Below, in pieces: positions 8,867 to 15,622 of a stretch of DNA of 28,715 nt. The notes under the pieces were generated by a model. The model was not told where the DNA came from. It did no database searches and saw only the letters and a list, made by a program, of their open reading frames with translations. A program made the translations under genes and the position numbers. The DNA comes from SAR324 cluster bacterium (GTDB taxonomy: Bacteria; SAR324; XYD2-FULL-50-16), in the NCBI GenBank assembly GCA_002401295.1, contig NVSR01000017.1, positions 1 to 28,715 of the forward strand. The letters are read 5' to 3'. Within the stretch, counting starts at the first letter, position 1. Each line of letters begins with the position of its first letter.

Positions 8867-9469
8867 CTAGTGCATTCTAGCGGACTGCTTGTCTACCAGA
8901 CGGAAGAAGTCATTTTTGAGTTCGCGGTCTTCTTGGAAGCGACCTAGCATCGCGGTGGTTGTCATCACAGAATGCTGCTTATTCACGCCTCGGGCGGACA
9001 TGCACATGTGCTTGGCTTCGATCATCACAGCTACACCAAAAGCATGGACATGCTCATTGAGTGTCTTCGCAATCTCTAGGGTCAGCTCTTCCTGGATCTG
9101 CAGACGACGAGAAAAAACTTCCATCATACGGGCCAATTTGCTCAGACCAATCACACGATCATTGGGTAAATAGGCAATATGGCACTTACCTACAAAGGGG
9201 ATCATGTGATGCTCACAAGTCGAATATATCTCAATATTAGAAAGCACCACCATCTCTTTGGAGGCAGTGGGGAAGGTTTTCTGCAGAATCTGATGAGGAT
9301 CCAGATGATAACCGGAAAACAACTCGTCATAAGAACGGACCACCCGCTCCGGTGTATCCAGCAAGCCCTCACGATCAGGATCATCACCAATGTACTGGAT
9401 TAACTTTCGTACACACTCCAGGGCTTCTTCCCTGCTAACTACTGACTTAACTAGATTTCTTTGATTCAT
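8867..9469 (-). CDS. folE: GTP cyclohydrolase I, copy 1
   Basis: 200 residues, normal for FolE. It converts GTP to 7,8-dihydroneopterin triphosphate, the first step of folate and monapterin synthesis. Zinc ligands are visible as C85 and H88 in STCEHHMIPF and C156 in AKHMCMSARG, with the same spacing as E. coli C110/H113/C181. It is last in the order folX-folK-folM-folE, 75 bp after folM. It differs from the second copy (12651-13253) at 13 of 200 residues, none of them a zinc ligand. About 10 bases before the ATG (ACAAAGAAAA) are also shared with the other copy, where they lie inside the rlmN end, which hints that this copy is the derived one. It probably supplies the monapterin branch, by context. 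Confidence 0.96.
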   Translation of the reverse strand: MNQRNLVKSVVSREEALECVRKLIQYIGDDPDREGLLDTPERVVRSYDELFSGYHLDPHQILQKTFPTASKEMVVLSNIEIYSTCEHHMIPFVGKCHIAYLPNDRVIGLSKLARMMEVFSRRLQIQEELTLEIAKTLNEHVHAFGVAVMIEAKHMCMSARGVNKQHSVMTTTAMLGRFQEDRELKNDFFRLVDKQSARMH

Positions 9470-9544
9470 TTTTCTTTGTTTGATGGATTCATTCTCTTTG
9501 TATAATTGGTAGATGGACCAACACTACTTTTTTCTAAATGTTTT

Positions 9545-10270
9545 TTAAGATGGCCCCAGATGTTCCCCACCATCTAAGCAGAGGCATTCCCCGGTGACAA
9601 AAGAATTATTCATGAAAAACTCAACAGCTTGGAAAATATCCTCAATGCTTCCATGAGTTCGGAGAGGAATTTTTTGGCTTTTCTCTTCCAGGTAAGAAAT
9701 ATCTTTGGATTTTGGCGGAAGAATCAAGCCCGGGCAAATACCATTCACCCGAATTTCAGGAGCTAAAGAACTAGCCGCCATTTTTGTGAGATCAAAGAGT
9801 AATTTTTTACTCAAGGTGTAGGCAAAGTATTCTTGATCTATTCGATGGACTCGGGTGTCGATTAGATTAATCACACTCCCTTTTCCAGAACAATGTCGGG
9901 CAAAGGCTTGAGTCAACAAAAAGGGTGCCGTGAAATTAACCTGGAAATGTTGATTCAATAACTGAGCATCCGTTTCCAAAAAGGGAGCAGCTTCGAAAAT
10001 GGAAGCATTGTTGATCAGAGTCGAACAGGGTGGTAAAGAAGGAAAAGATTCCTTTAAGCGCCTTTCCAGTTGAAAGGAATCACTGAAATCTGCTTGAAAC
10101 AGGGTACATTGCCCTCCCTGACTTTGAATTTCTTGGGCGAGTTCCTGGGCCTTCTCCTCTGACTGCCAATAATGGAGAATAATGGGAAAACCCTTGGCAA
10201 CCAGTCCTAGGACCAGCCCTTTTCCAATCCGCTGAGCACCACCTGTGATGAAAACCGCATTTTTACGCAT
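9545..10270 (-). CDS. folM: Dihydromonapterin reductase / pteridine reductase-like SDR
   Basis: Short-chain dehydrogenase of 241 residues from the ATG at 10268-10270, which has GGAG eight bases upstream. A TTG 13 codons further up is open but has no Shine-Dalgarno sequence. The nucleotide-binding motif is TGGAQRIGKG, with Arg where ordinary SDRs have Gly. This TGxxxRIG form is typical of the PTR1/FolM group that reduces pterins with NADPH. NNAS follows, then the catalytic Tyr-x-x-x-Lys in YTLSKK and the C-terminal GECLCLDGG. The family reduces dihydromonapterin to tetrahydromonapterin and has weak dihydrofolate reductase activity. Its place between folK and folE, with folX in the same operon, supports FolM over a fatty-acid or sugar SDR. 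Confidence 0.85.
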   Translation of the reverse strand: MRKNAVFITGGAQRIGKGLVLGLVAKGFPIILHYWQSEEKAQELAQEIQSQGGQCTLFQADFSDSFQLERRLKESFPSLPPCSTLINNASIFEAAPFLETDAQLLNQHFQVNFTAPFLLTQAFARHCSGKGSVINLIDTRVHRIDQEYFAYTLSKKLLFDLTKMAASSLAPEIRVNGICPGLILPPKSKDISYLEEKSQKIPLRTHGSIEDIFQAVEFFMNNSFVTGECLCLDGGEHLGPS

Positions 10271-10318
10271 GAAAAACACTCCGTAAGCATTGCCAAAATT
10301 CTGGGGCAAGCATTGGGT

Positions 10319-10702
10319 TTAATGTTGTAAATCCTGTTCGATTTCAGAGACATATTTTTGGACAAAACCCCGATCATAATAATCTTGATGGACCACTTTT
10401 TTGTTCCATACGAGAAGATCTAAATCGATCAGCCTGGGACCAAACTTGTCCTCGCTTTTTACCCGGCCCATGGTGGTTTCAATACTTTTTAAGGCTTGGC
10501 AGAATTCTTCTCGATTGAGTTCCGTTGCAATCTTCAAAGCACAATTTAGGAAATCAGGCTGATGGGTATTTCCAATGGGCTTGGTCCGCACTACTGAGGA
10601 GGCTTCTAACAATTGGTGTTCTTTCGAAAGAATGTCCTTGGCAATGTTCACATTTTCCTGAGGATTGATGTTGGTCCCCACATCAACAATAGCAATATTC
10701 AT
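10319..10702 (-). CDS. folK: 6-hydroxymethyl-dihydropterin pyrophosphokinase (short form)
   Basis: 127 residues, shorter than the usual 155-160. HPPK transfers pyrophosphate from ATP to hydroxymethyldihydropterin in folate synthesis. Visible motifs are the N-terminal DVGTNINPQENV, the pterin-side PDFLNCALKI, the Mg/ATP motif ETTMGRVKSEDKFGPRLIDLDLL with the paired Asp residues, and a shortened C-terminal DRGFVQKYVSEI. The tail lacks the usual Pro-His-Pro stretch, so this could be a reduced or specialised paralogue. The ATG sits 1 bp after the folX stop, and its GGAG lies in the folX end, so the two are probably translationally coupled. Activity is likely but not certain because of the shortened C-terminus. 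Confidence 0.87.
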   Translation of the reverse strand: MNIAIVDVGTNINPQENVNIAKDILSKEHQLLEASSVVRTKPIGNTHQPDFLNCALKIATELNREEFCQALKSIETTMGRVKSEDKFGPRLIDLDLLVWNKKVVHQDYYDRGFVQKYVSEIEQDLQH

Positions 10703-10703
10703 C

Positions 10704-11057
10704 CTACTCCCCTGAAGTCATTTGTAGGGATACGGAATCACTAAAACGGAGGGCAAAGGGTTTATCCACTTTAACCCAAGCTCTTTTGACCAATGGATTT
10801 TCTCTCATGATCTTTAAGATCTCCGTGACTAGAGTTTCCAAAAGCTGATAGTTTGACTCTTCTACCAATTTGATCACTTTTTTAGTAATCGTCTTGTAAT
10901 TCACCCCATGGTCAATACTATCATTCTGAGCACTCAATTTGGCATCATAATCCATTTCCATATTGATAATGACATCCTGCTTTGCCTTCCGTTCCCAGTC
11001 TTCTATTCCAGTAATTGTCCTCAGCCTTAAATCAGTAATTTTAATGGTTGCTATCAT
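10704..11057 (-). CDS. folX: Dihydroneopterin triphosphate 2'-epimerase (FolX), FolB superfamily
   Basis: 117 residues, a single tunnelling-fold domain. It resembles E. coli FolX more than FolB: IKITDLRLRTITGIEDWER, then VNYKTITKKVIKLVEESNY and KPFALRFSDSVSL match the FolX lines IKNLRLRTFIGI, LNYRTVTKNII and HALRYADSVS, as I remember them. FolX epimerises dihydroneopterin triphosphate to the monapterin form. With FolE and FolM in the same operon this makes a tetrahydromonapterin pathway. A dihydroneopterin aldolase (FolB) activity cannot be excluded from sequence alone. It is the first gene of the operon, directly followed by folK. Confidence 0.82.
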   Translation of the reverse strand: MIATIKITDLRLRTITGIEDWERKAKQDVIINMEMDYDAKLSAQNDSIDHGVNYKTITKKVIKLVEESNYQLLETLVTEILKIMRENPLVKRAWVKVDKPFALRFSDSVSLQMTSGE

Positions 11058-11167
11058 CGACTAAACTCTCACTATTAGTTGAATTATTAAGGAATTTTAA
11101 AATAGCTGCGGTTGGACTCACCAGGAATCAGGTCACAGCGGCAAGGAGCATCATGGGGAGTGCACCT

Positions 11168-11416
11168 TTATCGGCCCATTGCTCTCCCCGAGATCACTGC
11201 TGTTGAGGCCAGAACCTTATCTCCTTCTATCTTATCTAGCAGTTGCGATTCCCCAGTTACTTTTTTTTGATCTATCATCACATTGCCTGAGCTGATTGAC
11301 CCATCCACAGGAATAATATCACCAAGGCGTACTACGCCTAAATCATCTACCTCTACCTCTGCAAGAGAAATTTCTATTTCAACATCATTTTTCAGCACAC
11401 AAACGGAGCCTGATTT
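11168..11416 (-). pseudogene. Fragment of a heavy-metal P-type ATPase (actuator domain)
   Basis: An open stretch of about 80 residues matching only the actuator domain of P1B-type metal ATPases: VVRLGDIIPVDGSI, then VTGESQLLDKIEGDKVLAS. TGES is the dephosphorylation loop. The frame stays open upstream to about 11503, but that part shows no clear similarity. The phosphorylation motif DKTGT, the metal-binding membrane helices and the nucleotide domain are all absent, and TAA at 11168-11170 ends it. A functional ATPase is about ten times longer, so this is debris of a lost or transferred gene, in the accessory segment between the two folE copies. The GTG at 11396-11398 allows a 76-residue peptide, but I do not think it is a gene. 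Confidence 0.75.
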
Positions 11417-11649
11417 TTGATCATAGAGATCGAGACATGATGCAAAAAAATCATTGCAGGCTTCTTTCCATACGGGATAAAAAGTGTACGTCAGCAGGGG
11501 GCTCTACCTTGTTTTTTAACTTTTTAGATTTCAGATAGATTTCCACAAACAGCATGTCCCCACCTTGCCCCTAGAACAATGACAAACATGAGAAGTATGG
11601 GATCCCTTTCAAGATTTTCAAATAAAGCTTCTATTTTCAGGTAAAGGAT

Positions 11650-12060
11650 TTAAAGGGCTTCTAAAACATCTCGAACTTTAAAAAATAAGGGGAGTACCTT
11701 AATAACTCGTTGATAGATTTCTTCAAATTGTTCTTTGCCATAAATATGACTGAGTTTATTTCTGTCATTTATAATTTCCATGACCTGTTCATATTCTGGT
11801 GTAGAAAGGAGACCCAATTTATAATAGTCTTTGATTACCATTTTAGGGCTTTTAGAGTCGATTCCGTTGATTTCCCACAGATATACTTTCAGTGTTTTCC
11901 ATAGCAGCTCAGTACAAAACTCAAACTTCTGAATTCTACCACTTTTTAGAGTATCAATCACAATTGTCGGATATTCATCCAAATTAATGGATAAGGATTC
12001 CTCAAAGTTCAATAGAGCATCTTTGAATTGTTGAACTTTATATTTTAACCGGCCTTCCAT
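11650..12060 (-). CDS. HEPN-domain protein, HI0074/HepT family (toxin partner of MNT)
   Basis: 136 residues, all-helical, matching the nucleotidyltransferase substrate-binding (HI0074-type) HEPN family. The conserved pair of pieces is a W-containing helix (LWKTLKVYLWEINGI) and the RX4H motif in DRNKLSHIYG, which in active HEPN proteins is the RNase or AMPylation-target site. The start overlaps the end of the upstream nucleotidyltransferase gene by 16 bp, the usual arrangement of MNT/HEPN toxin-antitoxin pairs. By analogy with HepT/MntA, this is a toxin neutralised by its partner. It sits in the accessory segment between the folE repeats, next to a gene fragment, as expected for a mobile stabilising module. 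Confidence 0.85.
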   Translation of the reverse strand: MEGRLKYKVQQFKDALLNFEESLSINLDEYPTIVIDTLKSGRIQKFEFCTELLWKTLKVYLWEINGIDSKSPKMVIKDYYKLGLLSTPEYEQVMEIINDRNKLSHIYGKEQFEEIYQRVIKVLPLFFKVRDVLEAL

Positions 12061-12392
12061 ATTACTCTATCCTTTTTGGCTTCTCTTTTAAAATCAGGAT
12101 TTGTCCTTTCAAAGAAAACAAAATCAACTGTAGAGGGGATAATACTTTCCTCCCAATAATCCTCAAACTTGAGACTTAGTTTTCGAAAAGTCTGATAATC
12201 AATAGATTCAATTCCAATGTCATAATCCGACTCTCGTTTGTAATCTCCTCTGGCACGAGATCCAAATAGGAAAATTCTGGCTGAAGTATTCTTGTAGAGT
12301 TCTAAGATTTTACTCTTAACCATGCCTTCATATTTTTTCTCATATTCCAAATATATTTTCGTCATCGTCTTATCCATTGAGTACAGCATCAT
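12045..12392 (-). CDS. Minimal nucleotidyltransferase, MNT antitoxin partner of HEPN
   Basis: 115 residues. The Pol-beta-type nucleotidyltransferase motif GSRARGDYKRESDYDIG (GSx10DxD form) is intact, and a third acidic residue lies in STVDFVFFE. In the MNT/HEPN systems such proteins transfer AMP to, or bind, the HEPN toxin. The start is uncertain: ATG codons at residues 1, 2, 6 and 10 are all in frame, and no strong Shine-Dalgarno separates them. It is the first gene of a two-gene unit overlapping the HEPN gene. Kanamycin-nucleotidyltransferase-like resistance proteins share the fold but are longer. Confidence 0.87.
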   Translation of the reverse strand: MMLYSMDKTMTKIYLEYEKKYEGMVKSKILELYKNTSARIFLFGSRARGDYKRESDYDIGIESIDYQTFRKLSLKFEDYWEESIIPSTVDFVFFERTNPDFKREAKKDRVIWKAG

Positions 12393-12597
12393 AAAATTAA
12401 TCAGAGAACATACTCAGCTCCATATTTTTCAATCAATACACCCATTACTTCCATGGATGAAGCTATATGAACCCAGGATACAGGTCAACGAGCTTTGACT
12501 GCAATTCATTTAGTTCGGTACGGACAATGATGTGTATAGAAGCAAGGGTCTTGGCCAAAGCGGCCCCTTCCAGTAACGAATAAGATCAGGAGTAGTA

Positions 12598-12626
12598 AGG
12601 TTGGAGATTATTACATGCTCCAACCT
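12598..12626. repeat. Palindrome 24 bp after folE copy 2
   Basis: AGGTTGGAG (12598-12606) pairs with CTCCAACCT (12618-12626). It is the counterpart of 8816-8842: same 24-bp distance to the folE stop, with a different inner stem that still pairs. No T-run follows, so an mRNA 3'-end or REP-type role is likelier than intrinsic termination. Confidence 0.65.
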
Positions 12627-12650
12627 ACAGGAGACAAAAGGGGGGGAGTT

Positions 12651-13253
12651 CTAATGCATTCCAGCGGACTGCTTGTCTACCAGACGGAAGAAGTCATTTT
12701 TGAGTTCACGGTCTTCTTGGAAACGACCCAGCATGGCAGTGGTTGTCATCACAGAGTGCTGCTTGTTGATACCTCGCGCGGACATACACATGTGCTTGGC
12801 TTCAATCATGACAGCCACACCAAAAGCATGGACGTGATCATTGAGTGTCTCCGCAATCTCTAAGGTCAGCTCTTCCTGGATTTGCAGGCGACGGGAAAAG
12901 ACTTCCATCATACGAGCCAACTTGCTCAGACCAATCACACGCTCATTGGGTATATAGGCGATATGACACTTGCCCACAAAAGGGATCATGTGATGCTCAC
13001 AAGTCGAGTAAATCTCGATATTGGAAAGCACGACCATCTCTTTGGAGCTTGTGGGGAAGGTTTTCTGGAGAATCTGATGCGCATCCAGGTGATAACCGGA
13101 AAACAATTCATCATAAGAACTGATCACTCGTTCCGGCGTATCTAACAGGCCTTCCCGCTCAGGATCATCACCAATGTACTGGATTAATTTTCGTACACAT
13201 TCCAGGGCTTCTTCCCTGCTAACTTCTGATTTAACTAGTTTTCTTTGATTCAT
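12651..13253 (-). CDS. folE: GTP cyclohydrolase I, copy 2
   Basis: 200 residues with the zinc ligands C85, H88 and C156 as in copy 1 and 13 substitutions against it, mostly conservative (such as D32E, V44I, P58A, K135E). The start lies inside the end of rlmN: the genes overlap by 23 bp in different frames, so translation is probably coupled to rlmN. The chromosomal setting among housekeeping genes (rlmN, aroQ, rlmB, cysS) suggests that this is the resident copy supplying folate, while copy 1 serves the folX/folM operon. The enzyme may equally feed queuosine, because dihydroneopterin triphosphate is the QueD substrate and queC and queF lie 4-5 kb away. Confidence 0.96.
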   Translation of the reverse strand: MNQRKLVKSEVSREEALECVRKLIQYIGDDPEREGLLDTPERVISSYDELFSGYHLDAHQILQKTFPTSSKEMVVLSNIEIYSTCEHHMIPFVGKCHIAYIPNERVIGLSKLARMMEVFSRRLQIQEELTLEIAETLNDHVHAFGVAVMIEAKHMCMSARGINKQHSVMTTTAMLGRFQEDRELKNDFFRLVDKQSAGMH

Positions 13254-14289
13254 TTTTCTTTGTCTCTTTGACCGCCAATTGACCGCACGCAGCTGTAATT
13301 CCCCGACCTCTGGAAACTCGCATGGTTGCTAAAATTCCGTGATCCAATAGATATTGTTGAAACTGTTTAATTTTCGCATCGCTTGGAGTTTTGAACGCCA
13401 AGTCCGGGTGCTCATTGAAGGGAATCAGGTTGACCTTTGACTTCACACCATGCAGCAGGCTAACCAATTTTTTGGCCGACTCAATGGAATCAGTCACCCC
13501 TTCCAAGAGGATATACTCAAAAGTAATGCGTTTCCTGGCTTCCACGGGAAAATCCTTACAGGAGTCAATCAACTCCTCCAAAGAATAGCGCTTGCTGATA
13601 GGCATCAGCTTTTTCCGCGCCTCTTGGGTCACTCCATTGAGGGAGATCGCCAAATTAGCTTTCGCCACCTTTTCCTGACCAAACTTGCGAATCTCAGGAA
13701 CCAAGCCACTAGTGGAGACTGTGATTCGTCTCCAGGAATAATTCATCCCATTTTCATTCAAGAGAATCGTCAGGGACTTCATGGTATTATCATAATTATG
13801 GAAGGGCTCGCCCATTCCCATATAAACGATGTTGCGTACTTTCCTTCCTTCAGGCAGGAAAGTGGAAGCATTCAATACTTGCTCCACGATCTCACTGGGT
13901 GTCAGGTGACGGATCAATCCCATGGTTGCCGTCAAACAAAACTGACAGTTCATAGCACAGCCGACCTGTGTGGAAATACAGACCGTATCATGATCACCAT
14001 GCCGCAGTACAACCGTCTCGATATGACGTCCATCATCCAGTTTCTGCAGGAACTTAATGGTTCCATCAGGAGCTGTTACATGATTCACGATGGTAAGGCG
14101 TTCCAAAGAAAAACTCTGCGCCAGCTTCTGCCGGAAACTCTTCGCCAGATTGGTCATTTGTTCCCAGTCTGTCACCTTATGGTGATAGATCCATTGGTAC
14201 AATTGTTTGGCACGAAAGGGTTTGATGTTATTTTCAGCAAGCCAACCCTGCAGTTCTTCTTCGGTCAGATTCGTAATTTTTGGTAACAC
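13231..14289 (-). CDS. rlmN: Dual-specificity 23S rRNA A2503 / tRNA A37 C2-methyltransferase
   Basis: 352 residues, a radical SAM enzyme that methylates C2 of adenine. The 4Fe-4S cysteines are C111, C115 and C118 in GCAMNCQFC. The methyl-carrying C-terminal cysteine is C335 in ITAACGQL. Other family marks are MGMGEPFHNYDNT, the SAM-binding TVSTSGLVPEI and LAISLNGV. The N-terminal KPFRAKQLYQWIY helix is also typical. It lies 47 bp after aroQ and overlaps folE copy 2 by 23 bp. Its last residues (KKNESKKTS) are encoded by the same bases that form the folE start. Confidence 0.97.
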   Translation of the reverse strand: MLPKITNLTEEELQGWLAENNIKPFRAKQLYQWIYHHKVTDWEQMTNLAKSFRQKLAQSFSLERLTIVNHVTAPDGTIKFLQKLDDGRHIETVVLRHGDHDTVCISTQVGCAMNCQFCLTATMGLIRHLTPSEIVEQVLNASTFLPEGRKVRNIVYMGMGEPFHNYDNTMKSLTILLNENGMNYSWRRITVSTSGLVPEIRKFGQEKVAKANLAISLNGVTQEARKKLMPISKRYSLEELIDSCKDFPVEARKRITFEYILLEGVTDSIESAKKLVSLLHGVKSKVNLIPFNEHPDLAFKTPSDAKIKQFQQYLLDHGILATMRVSRGRGITAACGQLAVKETKKNESKKTS

Positions 14290-14336
14290 GGATTTTTACT
14301 TTTAAAGGGGTGTTTCGATGCCGGGTTTCTTGGGGA

Positions 14337-14774
14337 TCAATTCGCCAAGCGCTGTTTAATCAGTTCAGCTGCTAGATTATACCCGTATACGCCACAGCCG
14401 ACAATCGTACCCTGCGCAATCGCGGATAAGAAGGAGTGATGGCGGAATTCTTCTCTGGCATGAATGTTCGAAATGTGAACCTCAATAAAAGGGATTTTGG
14501 TGCCCGACAGGGCATCCCTGAGTGCCACAGAGGTATGAGTCAAGCCTCCCGGATTGATAATCAGGTAGTCAGCATCCTGTTGATCATGGATAAAGTCAAT
14601 GATTTTTCCTTCATGGTTGGACTGGTAGCAATGCAGCTCGAAGCCCTGTTTTTCAAAGAATAGAAGCAGATCAGCCTCAATATCCTTCAAATTTTTACTA
14701 CCATAAATTCCCGGTTCCCTTTGTCCCAAAAGATTGAGATTGGGGCCGTTCACCAGTAGGATCTTCTTTTTCAT
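14337..14774 (-). CDS. aroQ: Type II 3-dehydroquinate dehydratase
   Basis: 145 residues, the standard size of the dodecameric type II enzyme, which dehydrates 3-dehydroquinate in the shikimate pathway. Motifs run through the whole length: VNGPNLNLLGQREPGIYG with catalytic Tyr24, IINPGGLTHTSVALRDAL, and EVHISNIHAREEFR with catalytic His100, followed by a Gly-rich GTIVGCGVYGY. It lies between rlmB (108 bp upstream, with a palindrome in the gap) and rlmN. Confidence 0.97.
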   Translation of the reverse strand: MKKKILLVNGPNLNLLGQREPGIYGSKNLKDIEADLLLFFEKQGFELHCYQSNHEGKIIDFIHDQQDADYLIINPGGLTHTSVALRDALSGTKIPFIEVHISNIHAREEFRHHSFLSAIAQGTIVGCGVYGYNLAAELIKQRLAN

Positions 14775-14856
14775 ATTCTCACCTCTTAGATTCAGAACTC
14801 AAGACTTGGGGAGTTGGAAGTCAACAAACTCCTTACTCCCATGCTTCTCGACTTTT

Positions 14857-14877
14857 GATGGGCAAGCTCTGCCCATC
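14857..14877. repeat. Short palindrome after rlmB
   Basis: GATGGGCA (14857-14864) pairs with TGCCCATC (14870-14877) around a 5-base loop. On the minus strand it is preceded by TGTGGGATGGGC, close to the arm TGTAGGATGG of the inverted-repeat element at 17133-17435. There is no T-run, so it looks like a REP-like unit in the rlmB-aroQ gap. Confidence 0.55.
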
Positions 14878-14882
14878 CCACA

Positions 14883-15617
14883 TTATTGTTTAGATACAAG
14901 ATGTTGGATCAAGATGGCTGAGGCCGCACTGACATTTAAGGACTCAGTTTCCTTGTTACCTGGAATGTGAACCTGATAGTCACAACGCTTCTGGGTTAAT
15001 TTACGCAATCCTTGGCCTTCGCTGCCCATGACCAAAACCATGTAATCAGTGAGAGGACATTCCCGGTAATCTACGGAGTTATCCGATGAAGCACCCGCAA
15101 CCAGGAAACCTTCCCTTTTTAATTTCTGCAGGCATTCCGATAGGTTCCCGACCTGAATGATAGGGAAGTATTCCATAGCTCCGGCAGAGCTCTTGGAAAC
15201 CGCCGCCGTCAAGGGAGCTGAATGTTTGGTCAGAGTAATCAAACCGCTGGCTCCTAAAAAAGCCGCAGTTCTCAGGATAGCACCCAGATTCTGTGGATCT
15301 TCCACTTGATCTAAAGCAATCAGTAACTTCTTGGGCTGCTCCGCAATTTTCTCTAGAAATTCATCCAAATCATAAGTATCTAACTCGCCACAAGAGAGCA
15401 CCACATTCTGATGCAACTTCGTGTTCACCAAGTTCCCTAACTTGTGAGAATCCACCTTTTCAATGGAAATATTGCGCTTCTTAGCTTCCTGCAAGATCTC
15501 TTTGACACGAGGTGAGGAGGATTTCTCATTCACCCAGAGTCGCTTGATTTGCCTGTTTTTGTGCAGCAGGCACTGCATCACCGGAGTGATGCCGTAAAGC
15601 AATGTTTCTTGTGCCAT
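14883..15617 (-). CDS. rlmB: 23S rRNA (guanosine-2'-O)-methyltransferase, TrmH/SpoU family
   Basis: 244 residues. The N-terminal L30e-like substrate-binding part (LLYGITPVMQCLLHKNRQIK) is followed by the knotted SpoU domain with its three motifs: DPQNLGAILRTAAFLGASG, LVMGSEGQGLRKL and IPGNKETESLNVSAASAILI. The length and N-terminal domain fit RlmB, which methylates G2251 in the ribosomal P-loop. A tRNA TrmH-like assignment is less likely. It begins 5 bp after the cysS stop, and the cysS-rlmB pairing is common in bacteria. Confidence 0.92.
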   Translation of the reverse strand: MAQETLLYGITPVMQCLLHKNRQIKRLWVNEKSSSPRVKEILQEAKKRNISIEKVDSHKLGNLVNTKLHQNVVLSCGELDTYDLDEFLEKIAEQPKKLLIALDQVEDPQNLGAILRTAAFLGASGLITLTKHSAPLTAAVSKSSAGAMEYFPIIQVGNLSECLQKLKREGFLVAGASSDNSVDYRECPLTDYMVLVMGSEGQGLRKLTQKRCDYQVHIPGNKETESLNVSAASAILIQHLVSKQ

Positions 15618-15622
15618 TTTGC

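Noticed and set aside
10704..11057. Dihydroneopterin aldolase FolB
   Set aside because: The RLRT, NYKTITK and FSDSVSL segments fit FolX better, and FolM in the same operon supports the epimerase; kept as alternative only.
11168..11398. 76-residue ORF as an intact small gene
   Set aside because: It contains only the TGES actuator part of a metal P-type ATPase and lacks the rest, so it is treated as a remnant.
12400..12597. Short minus-strand frame of about 40 codons upstream of the MNT gene
   Set aside because: No start with ribosome site and no recognisable similarity; treated as non-coding.
13450..14286. 278-codon plus-strand ORF opposite rlmN
   Set aside because: Antisense shadow of rlmN; no domain signature and rlmN motifs occupy the same span.
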